From positions 158,526 through 222,525 of the forward strand of contig NZ_JAUUTW010000005.1 of NCBI RefSeq assembly GCF_030676415.1: a DNA stretch of 64,000 nucleotides. The letters run 5' to 3'. Below, piece by piece: positions 10,698-19,188 of this stretch. Origin of the DNA: Peribacillus frigoritolerans (lineage in GTDB: Bacteria > Bacillota > Bacilli > Bacillales > DSM-1321). The notes beneath the pieces were generated by a model that saw nothing but the letters and a program-made list of their open reading frames with translations, was not told where the DNA came from and searched no databases. How positions within the stretch are numbered: position 1 is the stretch's first letter; each line of letters opens with the position of its first letter. The position numbers were made by a program, and so were the translations under genes.

Positions 10698-10706
10698 ATT
10701 ATACCA
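10698..10706 (-). promoter_or_regulatory. Extended -10 promoter element of resA
   Basis: TGGTATAAT on the minus strand, an extended -10, lies about 39 nt before the resA start. No good -35 is present, which suits an activator-dependent promoter (ResD and PhoP activate this operon in B. subtilis). Confidence 0.55.
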
Positions 10707-10785
10707 TTTAACGCCATGTCCTTTTTATTTACATTTCTGAAGGTTTTGTGACATTCTTTCGATTCATGAAGGAAAAGGTATTTAC

Positions 10786-10841
10786 AGGTTGTTTTCCACC
10801 ACCCATTCTTCCAGGGAAGAATAGGGTAGTGGTTTCAACCT
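10786..10841. terminator. Large imperfect hairpin between resA and rluB
   Basis: AGGTTG and CAACCT close an outer stem; inside, CCACCACCCATTCTTCC pairs with GGAAGAATAGGGTAGTGG with few mismatches. It follows the rluB stop by about 24 nt on the minus strand but has no T tract on that side, so termination is likely but not certain. Confidence 0.5.
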
Positions 10842-10864
10842 ATTAATACAGAAAAAATTCTTTC

Positions 10865-11605
10865 TTACATTCTCCGCTGTTTAGGTTCGGTCGTTGCTAA
10901 AGTCCTCATTAATTTAACTTCATGTGGAGTCAGCTCCCGGGAATCTCCTGCTGTTAAACCGTCCAAGGTCAAGAAACCATATTGTTCCCTCTTCAATTTA
11001 ATGACGGGATGGCCAATTGCCTCGAACATCCGGCGGACTTGCCTGTTCCTGCCTTCATGTATTGTGATTTCAACTATGGCCGTTTCCTTTTTCTTGTCGG
11101 TAGACAATACCCTTGTCTTGGCTGGTGCAGTCTTGCCATCCTCCAACTTGATACCTTTATCCAACTTTTTCAAGCTTTCACGCAAAGGCATCCCTTTCAC
11201 TTTTGCCACATACACTTTATCCACTTCATGCTTCGGATGCATTAACGTGTTTGCAAATTCCCCGTCATTGGTTAAAATCAACAAGCCCGAAGTATCGTAA
11301 TCCAACCTGCCAACTGGATAAATCCGTTCATTGATGTAAGGGAAAAAGTCCGTTACGACTTTTCTATTCTTATCATCAGAAACTGCCGAAATGACACCGC
11401 GCGGTTTATAGAATAGGAAATAAACCGGGGCTTCTTTTTCAAGCGGGACTTCATTAACCTCAACCTTATCATTAGGCCCCACTTTCACACCTAATTCCTT
11501 CACTACTTTGCCGTTCACTTTTACCTTGCCTTCTAATATCAACTCTTCTGCTTTACGGCGGGAAGCCAGTCCAGCATGTGCTATCACCTTTTGTAATCGT
11601 TCCAT
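10865..11605 (-). CDS. rluB: 23S rRNA pseudouridine synthase RluB
   Basis: 246-aa pseudouridine synthase of the RsuA/RluB/E/F group that modifies 23S rRNA helix 80-93 uridines. N-terminal S4 RNA-binding domain (residues 1-50, SRRKAEELILEGKVKVNG), then the catalytic domain with GRLDYDTSGLLILTNDG; the catalytic Asp is 102. KPRGVISAVSDD and EGRNRQVRRMFEAIGHPV are family signatures. In B. subtilis it lies between spmB and resA, as here. Confidence 0.94.
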   Translation of the reverse strand: MERLQKVIAHAGLASRRKAEELILEGKVKVNGKVVKELGVKVGPNDKVEVNEVPLEKEAPVYFLFYKPRGVISAVSDDKNRKVVTDFFPYINERIYPVGRLDYDTSGLLILTNDGEFANTLMHPKHEVDKVYVAKVKGMPLRESLKKLDKGIKLEDGKTAPAKTRVLSTDKKKETAIVEITIHEGRNRQVRRMFEAIGHPVIKLKREQYGFLTLDGLTAGDSRELTPHEVKLMRTLATTEPKQRRM

Positions 11606-11883
11606 CTATCTTCACCCCATAGTATAATCATTCGTTTGTTATTGTCTATACATACACAATCATACAATTATTACATATTGAGAGGCAAAAACAAAAGGTT
11701 TTTCGCGATTAAGAGCTTTTCTTTTATTATTACACCAATAATGGGACGGTTAAATGGGTTGGTTTCCATAATGAGTGTAACATAGCTTATTTTTCCATAC
11801 AAAAAAATGTTTCTTTTAGACGAAAGTTTGAATCCGCTTAAAAATGGAGAGCTTAACATAGCCGATTTTTTAAGAAAAAGACA
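11606..11883. other. Intergenic space between spmB terminator and rluB
   Basis: About 280 AT-rich bases. Short frames occur on both strands but none has a ribosome binding site or recognisable sequence. It should hold the rluB promoter; I could not choose one with confidence. Confidence 0.4.
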
Positions 11884-11910
11884 AAAAAAAGAAATGGAAT
11901 CACCCATTTC
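11883..11910 (-). terminator. Terminator after spmB
   Basis: On the minus strand GAAATGG, a six-base loop and CCATTTC are followed by eight T. Confidence 0.8.
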
Positions 11911-11918
11911 CCTAGCCT

Positions 11919-12458
11919 TTAATTCATACCGAAAACAAGTGTGACGACGATAACGGCAGCTATGATTCCGATCAAGTCTGCCAAAAGACCGACCTTAAGG
12001 GCATCACCCATTTTTTTGATCCCGACGGCTCCAAAATAAACGGTCAATACATAGAAAGTAGTATCCGTACTTCCCTGAATCGTGGCAGCCAAGCGCCCAA
12101 CAAAAGAATCCGGTCCATAAACTGATATCAGGTCGCTGGTTATTCCCAAAGCGGCAGTTCCAGATATTGGTCTAATAATCGCAAGGGGTAAAACCTCAGA
12201 CGGAAAATGAAGAAGGGAAAGCAAGGGGTGCAGTGATTGTACAATGAAATCCAAGGCCCCTGATGCCCTAAATACTGAAATCGCCACAAGCATCCCTACC
12301 AGGAAAGGGATGAGGGAAAAGGACATGCTGATTCCTTCTTTCCCCCCCTCAACGAAGGTCTCATAGGTGGGAACTCTTTTCAATGTGCCGTACAGTAATA
12401 TACAGAGGATCAAAATCGGTATCATCCAAATTGAAATGGTGGTCATCCAGTGCAACAT
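11919..12458 (-). CDS. spmB: Spore maturation protein SpmB
   Basis: 179-aa polytopic membrane protein with nucleoside-recognition (Gate) type helices. SpmA and SpmB are needed for full dehydration of the spore core. Segments such as LAIIRPISGTAALGITSDLI and QGSTDTTFYVLTVYFGAVGI are typical. Last gene of dacB-spmA-spmB; GGGAGGG near the end of spmA serves as ribosome binding site. Confidence 0.94.
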   Translation of the reverse strand: MLHWMTTISIWMIPILILCILLYGTLKRVPTYETFVEGGKEGISMSFSLIPFLVGMLVAISVFRASGALDFIVQSLHPLLSLLHFPSEVLPLAIIRPISGTAALGITSDLISVYGPDSFVGRLAATIQGSTDTTFYVLTVYFGAVGIKKMGDALKVGLLADLIGIIAAVIVVTLVFGMN

Positions 12459-12459
12459 C

Positions 12460-13053
12460 CTATTCCCTCCCGCTCCTCTTTCTCCTGTAATAAAAATATC
12501 GATCTATCGCGATTCCTCCAACGGCAGAAATGGCCGTTGCTATTATGGTCGGAAAAACGATGTCCGTCGGGGAGTGTGCATCGTAATTCATGCGAATCGC
12601 AATGACAGTAGTCGGAATCAACGTTACGCTTGAGGTATTGATTGCTAAAAAAGTGACCATCGAGCGGCTGACCGTTGCTTTTCCTCCATTTAGTTTCTTT
12701 AGCTGTTCCATGGCTTTTATACCAAGAGGCGTAGCTGCATTCCCCAATCCGAATGTGTTTGCCATCATATTGGAAAGTATATACCCCATAGCGGGATGAT
12801 TAGGAGGCACTTCAGGGAATAGCCATCTCATGAACGGCCTGAACAAGTTGGATAGTTTATCTAACAGCCCCGATTCCTCCGCTATTTTCATCAAACCCAG
12901 CCAAAAGACAAGTATGCTCATCAGTCCCAGGCAAAGGGTGACCGCTTCCTTTGCGCTGACAAATAGAGCTTCATTCACCTGATCCATCGTTCCATTAATC
13001 ATGCCAAAGACAATACCGATCACAAACATCCCGACCCAAATGTAATTAACCAT
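12460..13053 (-). CDS. spmA: Spore maturation protein SpmA
   Basis: 197-aa polytopic membrane protein paired with SpmB. I start it at MVNYIWVGMFVIGIVFG, which gives the normal family length; its ATG overlaps the dacB stop by 8 nt (AATGGTTAA). Hallmark stretches: FGLMSILVFWLGLMKIAEES-like core, FGLGNAATPLGIKAMEQL and MVTFLAINTSSVTLIPTTVI. Acts in the forespore or mother-cell membranes late in sporulation. Confidence 0.93.
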   Translation of the reverse strand: MVNYIWVGMFVIGIVFGMINGTMDQVNEALFVSAKEAVTLCLGLMSILVFWLGLMKIAEESGLLDKLSNLFRPFMRWLFPEVPPNHPAMGYILSNMMANTFGLGNAATPLGIKAMEQLKKLNGGKATVSRSMVTFLAINTSSVTLIPTTVIAIRMNYDAHSPTDIVFPTIIATAISAVGGIAIDRYFYYRRKRSGRE

Positions 13054-14206
13054 TGCGTCCGATTCCCAATACCGCTTCAAATACCTCAGCCCATGAAGAT
13101 TGGAATGATTGTTGCTTGAAGCTTTCTTTTGCTTCCCCATAAAAAATCGAACGCGTACCTATTTTCTTGCCATCGAGATAGATGGATGCTCTGCCGACCA
13201 CTTCCGGGATTTCCCTTTTATCTTTCCAAGCCTTCTGGGGCTTCAACAATTTCATTTTCACATTGACCAATTTTCTCTCTTCTTTTGTTAGTGGGTACGA
13301 AAAATTATTTTTAATGTAAACATGCCCTTCATATATTTCATTTTCCATATTTTTCACCATGCCTTCAGGTAAAATTTCTGTCGGCTGATAATCCTTAAAG
13401 GCGGATTCGTACATTTGAATATGATCATTCCAATCATCCGGACCATTCAAGGTCACAGCAATCAGGTCATGCTCGTTTTTTGTTGCCGTCGTGACTAAGG
13501 TCCGTTTTGCTAGTTTGGTATACCCTGTTTTCCCCCCTGTGCAATACTCATATAATTGTGTAAGCAGGCGATTTTTGTTTTTCCATACATAATCCCATTG
13601 TTCTGTGGAATTAGGTGCCCTGTGTTCCTTTGTGCCGGAAATCTTTGCATACGTATCATTTTGCATGGCATAACGAGTGAGTATGGCCATATCATATGCG
13701 GTTGAATAATGGTTCTTCGTATTATCCAAACCATGCGGATTTGAAAAATGGGTATTTTTCATCCCGATTTCTTCCGCCTTTTGATTCATCATCCAGACGA
13801 ATCCATCCAGGCTTCCGCCAACCTTTTCGCTGATTGCGACTGCTGCATCATTACCTGAACGAAGCATCAAGCCATAAACCAAATCTTCGAGCTTAATTCT
13901 TTCTCCTTCTTTTAAATAAAGGGAAGAGCCCTCCGTCCCGAAGGCATTGCTGCTCACCTTCACTGTTTCATCCATTTGACCCGATTCAATAGCCAAGATA
14001 GCCGTCATTATTTTCGTAATGCTTGCTATGCGATTCTTTTCATGGGCATTCACTTCATAAATGACCCTTCCGCTATCCTCATCCATTAAAATCGCACTAT
14101 GGGCACTTACGAATACATTTGCTTTGGCGCTTTGTACAGGTGCCATAAAAGACAACAGGAGAATGACGATACACAAACTTGGTAACCCTTTATATGGAAA
14201 ACGCAT
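13046..14206 (-). CDS. dacB: D-alanyl-D-alanine carboxypeptidase DacB (PBP5*)
   Basis: 386-aa low-molecular-weight penicillin-binding protein that trims cortex peptide side chains and sets cross-linking during spore formation. Signal peptide to about residue 28 (VQSAKA). Active-site motifs: SITK with Ser62 and Lys65, SGN 117-119, KTG 226-228. The C-terminal beta-rich domain follows. First gene of the dacB-spmA-spmB operon, preceded by a sigma E-like promoter, consistent with mother-cell expression. Confidence 0.94.
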   Translation of the reverse strand: MRFPYKGLPSLCIVILLLSFMAPVQSAKANVFVSAHSAILMDEDSGRVIYEVNAHEKNRIASITKIMTAILAIESGQMDETVKVSSNAFGTEGSSLYLKEGERIKLEDLVYGLMLRSGNDAAVAISEKVGGSLDGFVWMMNQKAEEIGMKNTHFSNPHGLDNTKNHYSTAYDMAILTRYAMQNDTYAKISGTKEHRAPNSTEQWDYVWKNKNRLLTQLYEYCTGGKTGYTKLAKRTLVTTATKNEHDLIAVTLNGPDDWNDHIQMYESAFKDYQPTEILPEGMVKNMENEIYEGHVYIKNNFSYPLTKEERKLVNVKMKLLKPQKAWKDKREIPEVVGRASIYLDGKKIGTRSIFYGEAKESFKQQSFQSSWAEVFEAVLGIGRNG

Positions 14207-14241
14207 GAGTGCCCCCTCGTCTCTTTACTTGTTTTTGTACA

Positions 14242-14270
14242 AGTTTATGCAAAGGGACAAGGGTTATGAA
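14242..14270 (-). promoter_or_regulatory. Putative sigma E promoter of dacB
   Basis: On the minus strand TTCATAAC, a 13-nt spacer and CATAAACT resemble the sigma E consensus (CATACANT at -10). It lies 35 nt before the start codon. Confidence 0.45.
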
Positions 14271-14322
14271 TAAAAGAATGTAACCCTTCATGATATCTAC
14301 TGATTTTCAAAGGGGATTTCCC

Positions 14323-14355
14323 ATAAAAAAAATCGATAGGGGCCCCTATCGATTT
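14323..14355 (-). terminator. Terminator after the ahpF-like gene
   Basis: A 26-bp perfect palindrome (AAATCGATAGGGG and CCCCTATCGATTT) followed on the minus strand by a T run. Confidence 0.85.
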
Positions 14356-14364
14356 AGTGTTCTA

Positions 14365-16011
14365 TCAGACTAATAATGCAGCGATTTCATCAATTTTCTT
14401 GGCTCCAAATACCACTTCTTCATCATTGATGATCATCGCCGGCACGCTCATGACTTTATATTTCTTCTTGATTTCCTGGAAATTGCTTATATCGACCATT
14501 TCAGCTTCAACGTTAGGGTTTTCAATCGCTATGCGCTGTGCACCCACTACGACGTCTGGACAGTAGTGACATGCCAATGAAACCATAACCTTAATGTTCG
14601 CTTTTTTACTGATTCCCTTAATTGAATTCAATACGACTGAATCCAACGCTTGACCAGGTCCGGCCAGGTTATAGATAGCCAAAATGAAGGAATTCAACTC
14701 ATGGCCGCCTGGTACACCGTGGTATTTGACGCCACTGTATTCACCATTCGAATTTAAGAGGGAAACGACAGGGAACTTATCTGCATTGATTTTTTCTTCA
14801 ATTTCCGTATTTTCCCCCTTATTGTATAACTCAAGATGAAGCCTATCTCCTAATTCCGCAACATCCAACAAGAAGTCTCGCAATTCGACTGATTTTGGCA
14901 AACTTTCATCGACGATGGACACCAATGTAACGTCGCTCTCCATCTTGCCGAATATTCCCTTTAATTGGCCACGTAACGCATCACTTAATAAAGCGCTCTT
15001 GCCTGCTGGGACAGCGGCCTGTTCTTTTTTTGCCGGCTTTTCAACTTCAGGTTCATCTTTGATTCCTAGGCGATCTTTTTCTTCTTCAATATATTTACCG
15101 GCATCCGTTGCTGCAATCGCGCCATCAGATACAGCTGTGATAATCTGGCGCAAGGATTTTGGCCTTAGGTCTCCCGCCGCATAGACACCATTCACATTAG
15201 TCTTCATATCATCATCGGTTAAAATGTAACCAGCATGATCCATTTCGATATGGCCCTTGAAAATCTCTGTTTTCGGTTCGTAACCTATGAAAACGAATAC
15301 TCCAAACGTATTGTCTTCTTCCTTCGCCTTATATTCAAATTCTTCTTTAGTCGCGTTATTGATGAAACGTGCACTTTGAATCATCCCGTCTCCATATACC
15401 CCAAGGATTTCCGTATTGAATTTCACTTCAATCTTATCATTTGCCATTACTTTATCAACAATGGACGGGGCACACGAAAAGCTTGATTCTCGGGCGATGA
15501 TTGTAACTTTTGTAGCAAAGCGTGTCAGGAATATTGCTTCTTCAGCGGCTGCATATCCTGCCCCGATAACGAAAACTTCCAACCCTTCAAAGAATTCACC
15601 ATCACATGTTGAACAATAAGCTACACCGCGGCCAGTAAATTCCTCTTCACCTGGAAATCCTAGTGTTCTTGGAGTAGCACCCGTTGCAATGATGACGGCG
15701 CGGGCATGGTAGTCCCCGCCAAGGGTTTTAACGACTTTCACCTCACCGGAGAAATCCACGCCCGTTACATCAGCTTTGGCGAATTCAACGCCAAAATCTT
15801 CGTTTTGAAGCTTCATTTCTTCAACTAACCTAGGGCCCGATATATGACGGATACCAGGATAATTGGCTATTTCCGACGTAGTTGCAGCTTGTCCGCCGCC
15901 CGTTCCTTTTTCAAGAATTATTGTTTTTAACTTAGCTCTTCCTGCATAAACGCCGGCTGAGAGGCCTGCAGGTCCGCCACCAATAATTAATAAATCATAT
16001 ATTTTTTTCAT
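14365..16011 (-). CDS. Peroxiredoxin reductase (AhpF-like, domain-permuted)
   Basis: 548-aa flavoprotein that should pass electrons from NAD(P)H through FAD and two disulfides to AhpC. Residues 1-315 are a thioredoxin-reductase module: FAD motif GGGPAGLSAG, redox CSTC (Cys133/136), NAD(P) motif GAGYAAAE. A charged linker (about 315-345) leads to residues 345-548, which match the two-thioredoxin-fold N-terminal domain of AhpF, with SLACHYCPDVV (Cys481/484) and the cis-Pro motif VMSVPAMII. In classical AhpF that domain comes first, so the order is swapped. Start ATG 16011 chosen for the AGGAG before it. Downstream of ahpC. Confidence 0.88.
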   Translation of the reverse strand: MKKIYDLLIIGGGPAGLSAGVYAGRAKLKTIILEKGTGGGQAATTSEIANYPGIRHISGPRLVEEMKLQNEDFGVEFAKADVTGVDFSGEVKVVKTLGGDYHARAVIIATGATPRTLGFPGEEEFTGRGVAYCSTCDGEFFEGLEVFVIGAGYAAAEEAIFLTRFATKVTIIARESSFSCAPSIVDKVMANDKIEVKFNTEILGVYGDGMIQSARFINNATKEEFEYKAKEEDNTFGVFVFIGYEPKTEIFKGHIEMDHAGYILTDDDMKTNVNGVYAAGDLRPKSLRQIITAVSDGAIAATDAGKYIEEEKDRLGIKDEPEVEKPAKKEQAAVPAGKSALLSDALRGQLKGIFGKMESDVTLVSIVDESLPKSVELRDFLLDVAELGDRLHLELYNKGENTEIEEKINADKFPVVSLLNSNGEYSGVKYHGVPGGHELNSFILAIYNLAGPGQALDSVVLNSIKGISKKANIKVMVSLACHYCPDVVVGAQRIAIENPNVEAEMVDISNFQEIKKKYKVMSVPAMIINDEEVVFGAKKIDEIAALLV

Positions 16012-16066
16012 CTTTTGTGCTCCTTGCTGAATGATAATACGTGCTAAACTGATTATTTTGAAAAAC

Positions 16067-16099
16067 AAAAGGCACTTATTTTTTAGGTAAGTGCCTTTT
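16067..16099 (-). terminator. Hairpin terminator between ahpC and the ahpF-like gene
   Basis: On the minus strand AAAAGGCACTTA, a nine-base loop and TAAGTGCCTTTT are followed by GTTTTTC. It may let more ahpC than ahpF be made. A second stem (ATGGTCCATTT with AATGGAACCAT) lies at 16153-16182. Confidence 0.7.
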
Positions 16100-16193
16100 G
16101 CCATAAGATCTTATAGGACGAATTGTCCCAGTAATCGTAATCAATGCTGGGTATGGTTCCATTACCTGTAGAAATGGACCATCCCATTAAAAA

Positions 16194-16757
16194 TTAAAGT
16201 TTACCTACAAGGTCTAGGCTTGGTTCAAGAGTAGCTTCACCTGGAGTCCATTTTGCAGGGCAAACTTTATCCCCATGTTCCGCTACGAATTGTGCAGCTT
16301 GAACTTTTCTTACAAGTTCTTCAGCATTACGGCCAATTCCTAGGTCATTAATTTCGTATGCTTTAATTTGTCCTTCTGGATTTACGATGAAAGTTCCACG
16401 TAGAGCCAATCCATCTTCTTCAATCAATACACCGAATTGACGGGATAAAACGTTCGCTGGGTCAGCTAACATTGGATATTGGATTTTACCGATTGTATCA
16501 GTAGCATCGGCCCATCCTTTGTGGCTGAAATGAGTATCTGTTGAAACTGAGTAAACTTCACAACCAATTTCCTTGAATGTTTCATAGTTATCTTGAAGAT
16601 CAGCTAATTCAGTTGGACATACGAAGGAGAAGTCAGCTGGGTAGAAAAAGAATACTGCCCATTTTCCTTTAACATCTTCAAGTGTAACCTCTTTGAATTC
16701 TCCTGCATGGTAAGCTTGTACTTTAAAATCTTCAACTTGTTTATTGATCAATGACAT
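16194..16757 (-). CDS. ahpC: Alkyl hydroperoxide reductase subunit C (peroxiredoxin)
   Basis: 187-aa typical two-cysteine peroxiredoxin that reduces hydrogen peroxide and organic peroxides in the cytosol. Peroxidatic Cys47 in FSFVCPTEL, resolving Cys166 in KVCPAKW, Arg120 region LRGTFIV. The start is the ATG at 16757 (MSLINKQ), preceded by GGAGG; the length equals that of B. subtilis and E. coli AhpC. A PerR box overlaps its promoter. Its reductase partner follows downstream. Confidence 0.97.
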   Translation of the reverse strand: MSLINKQVEDFKVQAYHAGEFKEVTLEDVKGKWAVFFFYPADFSFVCPTELADLQDNYETFKEIGCEVYSVSTDTHFSHKGWADATDTIGKIQYPMLADPANVLSRQFGVLIEEDGLALRGTFIVNPEGQIKAYEINDLGIGRNAEELVRKVQAAQFVAEHGDKVCPAKWTPGEATLEPSLDLVGKL

Positions 16758-16798
16758 AATAAATTCCTCCAATAGCTAATTTTTTTATCTGCTCCTGT

Positions 16799-16829
16799 TT
16801 ATAATAATTATTAAATAGAAACTAGTCAA
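16799..16829 (-). promoter_or_regulatory. ahpC promoter with PerR box
   Basis: On the minus strand TTGACT, 17 nt and TATTAT form a sigma A promoter. A 15-bp sequence at 16799-16813 (TTATAATAATTATTA on the plus strand) matches the PerR operator consensus TTATAATNATTATAA at 13 of the 14 defined positions and covers the -10, so PerR should repress and peroxide should induce. Confidence 0.85.
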
Positions 16830-17134
16830 TAAATATACCTTAATAATTTTTAAGTTCACAAATTGGTCACAGTTTTTATATTGATATAAATTAATTATTT
16901 TAAAAAAACCCATAATACTTTAAAGTAGCATATTTAACACATTTCCAATGTTATTTCAAGGGTTTAAATAAGACACATGCTCATTATTTCGTGAGATGAT
17001 ATCATCTCCTTTTCAATAAAATTATAATATCCAAATGAGAATCCATAAGTCGCTTTCAAATAAAATTTTTCAGGTCCTCCTTCATACCTTTCCCATTTTT
17101 TCCCTAAAAAATTCTCGATACAAAATTTCAGGCA
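16830..17134. other. AT-rich intergenic region upstream of ahpC
   Basis: About 300 bases, very AT-rich. No frame with a ribosome binding site and no hairpin terminator was seen apart from the one ending sodF at its far side. Confidence 0.5.
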
Positions 17135-17166
17135 AAAAAAAAAAAAACGAACCTTTACGGTTCGTA
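17135..17166 (-). terminator. Terminator after sodF
   Basis: ACGAACC, loop TTTAC and GGTTCGT are followed on the minus strand by an uninterrupted run of 13 T. Confidence 0.85.
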
Positions 17167-17209
17167 TATTTGTAATTGGTTCTCCAAAGACATTCCTGTA
17201 TTTTATCAG

Positions 17210-18085
17210 TTATTGCCTTTTCCAAATAAGCTTTTTCGCTTCGGTGAACCTCACTGCTGTTTTCGGCCAGTTTACAACGTCCCACCATTTGTCCACATAG
17301 GATGCCCGATTATTTTTATATTGCAGGTAATAAGCATGTTCCCATACATCAAGAACAAGAATTGGGATCGTATCCCACTGGGTCAAAACCATATGCAATT
17401 CCGATTGAAGTATTTCTAGCCGCCGCGAACGCGGAACCCAGACTAAAATCGCCCAGCCAACACCTTCCACTTGTTTAGCCGCTTCACTAAAATGACTTTT
17501 AAAAGCAGCAAAGCTTCCAAAATCCTTCTCAATCTGTTTAAGTAAATCACCCCTTGGCTGTCCGCTGCCTCCCGGAATCATCACTTCCCAGAACAGCGTA
17601 TGGAGATAATGGCCTGACCCATGAAAGGCTGCTTCCTTTTCCCAATGTTTCAACAAGGAAAAATCATTCGTTTCCCTCGCTTTTTTCATCATCAATTCCG
17701 CTTTATTCAGACCATCGACATATGTTTGATGATGCTTATCATGGTGCAGATACATGATTTCCCTTGAAATCGTCGGTTCCAACGCATCATAGGCATAAGG
17801 TAACGGCGGTAGCGTATGCTTCCCAATCGGCACTGATTGCCTTTCCTGTATACTGAATTCTCTAGCGAGTTCTTCAATTTCCTCGTAGACCCGAGCCATC
17901 TCTTCTTCAATCAGGACCATATCCTCATAATCCATTTCTTCCCCATCCATATCTTTTGCCAACTCGGAAAGCCGTTCAATATTTGACAGCAATGGCGAAT
18001 CGGTGATATCGATCTTCTCAAGATATTCCATCACTCCATCAACCCAATCACTTACCTCTTTAGCATAATCTCTTACATCAGACAT
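17210..18085 (-). CDS. sodF: Superoxide dismutase with N-terminal helical extension (SodF type)
   Basis: 291 aa. Residues 1-88 are charged and helical, not part of the normal enzyme; residues 90-291 are an Fe/Mn superoxide dismutase starting TLPPLPYAYDALEPTISREI. Metal ligands are visible: His114 in the LHHDKHHQTYV helix, His in GSGHYLHTLFW, and Asp/His in VLDVWEHAYYLQYKN. B. subtilis SodF has the same extended layout and similar length. AGGAGG upstream. Lies beside ahpC/ahpF, forming an oxidative-stress block between ypuI and dacB. Metal preference cannot be told from sequence alone. Confidence 0.9.
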   Translation of the reverse strand: MSDVRDYAKEVSDWVDGVMEYLEKIDITDSPLLSNIERLSELAKDMDGEEMDYEDMVLIEEEMARVYEEIEELAREFSIQERQSVPIGKHTLPPLPYAYDALEPTISREIMYLHHDKHHQTYVDGLNKAELMMKKARETNDFSLLKHWEKEAAFHGSGHYLHTLFWEVMIPGGSGQPRGDLLKQIEKDFGSFAAFKSHFSEAAKQVEGVGWAILVWVPRSRRLEILQSELHMVLTQWDTIPILVLDVWEHAYYLQYKNNRASYVDKWWDVVNWPKTAVRFTEAKKLIWKRQ

Positions 18086-18167
18086 CTTGCAACCTCCTCC
18101 TAACCTTTATGCACATAAATCATCAAAGTATTTTATGTTTCGATTAAGCGGAGATTCCATTTATAGC

Positions 18168-18202
18168 TAAAAAAACAGCGAGGCCTATTAAGCCTAGCTG
18201 TT
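18168..18202 (-). terminator. Terminator after ypuI
   Basis: AAACAGC, AGGC, a short loop, GCCT and GCTGTTT form an interrupted stem followed on the minus strand by a T run. Confidence 0.75.
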
Positions 18203-18205
18203 TCA

Positions 18206-18694
18206 TTATCTGGACTGTAACATTTTCGTCCGGTAATCCGTTTCATAAAACTCCAATTCTTCACGCATGGTCTGGAATCCACTTTCCACGGCCTTCAGAA
18301 TGGATATTATGCTGTCAGGTACACTTTGGTGAAATTTAATCGAGTTTTTTCCTGTATAGGCAGATCTGCTGTCCTCAAACCACCGATCTGATTTTGGGGA
18401 AAAGTATTCTTCGATACATTGATGATAAACTCTATAAAGCGTCTTTTCAGCTGCAGCTTTATTGAAAACATCATTTTTTAGAACGATTTGGCAAGCCTCC
18501 AAGCCCTCTTCACAACTTACAAGCATTCTTCTTAAACTGGAAAGGATCCCTTTATAATAGGTTTCATCCCCGCTTTTTTCCTCTTGCAGCTTAGAATAGG
18601 TCGTCTCATTTATAAATTCTTCTAGTTGAGCCACTGTCGTTTCTAAAAAGCCTTTTACATCCTCAAGCTGAGATTTTACCAATGTATTCCCCAA
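18206..18694 (-). CDS. ypuI: YpuI family protein (DUF3907)
   Basis: 162-aa soluble, largely helical protein of unknown function, conserved downstream of scpB in Bacillus. It begins (M)GNTLVKSQLEDVKGFLETT and contains YYKGILSSLRRMLVSCEEGLEAC. I set the start at TTG 18694 because a GAGGAGGG lies seven bases upstream, whereas the upstream ATG of the longer frame has no ribosome binding site. It lies 22 nt after the preceding gene in the same direction. Confidence 0.8.
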   Translation of the reverse strand: MGNTLVKSQLEDVKGFLETTVAQLEEFINETTYSKLQEEKSGDETYYKGILSSLRRMLVSCEEGLEACQIVLKNDVFNKAAAEKTLYRVYHQCIEEYFSPKSDRWFEDSRSAYTGKNSIKFHQSVPDSIISILKAVESGFQTMREELEFYETDYRTKMLQSR

Positions 18695-18716
18695 CCGTGA
18701 ACCCTCCTCAAAATGA

Positions 18717-19133
18717 TTAAGATTGAATATAATAGTCAACATGTGATTCTATATCATATGGTTTAGCTTGGTCAATAGATATAAACACTTTCTCCAATTT
18801 TTCAAAATCTATATTTTCGAAATAACCAGACAGCTCTTTTTCTGCATTTATATATATACGTTTTCGGTTAACCAGGCTCGGGTCTTTGAGTAGACAGACC
18901 ATGGCAATGATATCAGCCATATAAATATCTCTGGTATGGCTTTTGAATATAGGATTGGCGGGATATGGGGTCCAACGAGTGACCATCTCATCAAAATAGC
19001 GAAGATACAGGACATTCAGCGTCTTTTCTTCTCCATCCTTTATGTATTGTATAACGGATCGATTAAAGAAGTCCTCAGGTGAATTTGACTTTTCCTTTTC
19101 AAGCCCAAATCCATTGCATGCTACAATTTGCAC
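18717..19133 (-). CDS. Conserved-looking protein of unknown function between scpB and ypuI
   Basis: 138 aa starting at GTG 19133 (GGAGGG seven bases upstream), reading (M)QIVACNGFGLEKEKSNSPED. It contains TLNVLYLRYFDEMVTRWTPY and a CLLKDPSLVNRKRIYINAEK stretch. No membrane segment or signal peptide. I do not recognise the family, and I do not recall it at this position in B. subtilis. Tight spacing to ypuI (22 nt) and scpB (55 nt) suggests one operon. Confidence 0.7.
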   Translation of the reverse strand: MQIVACNGFGLEKEKSNSPEDFFNRSVIQYIKDGEEKTLNVLYLRYFDEMVTRWTPYPANPIFKSHTRDIYMADIIAMVCLLKDPSLVNRKRIYINAEKELSGYFENIDFEKLEKVFISIDQAKPYDIESHVDYYIQS

Positions 19134-19188
19134 CCGCGATCCCTCCGCATTCATTTTTTTCTATATTATCACAATTTAAAGAAAAATG

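Noticed and set aside
11671..11907. Minus-strand 78-codon frame between spmB and rluB
   Set aside because: It begins inside the spmB terminator, lacks a ribosome binding site and has a low-complexity sequence.
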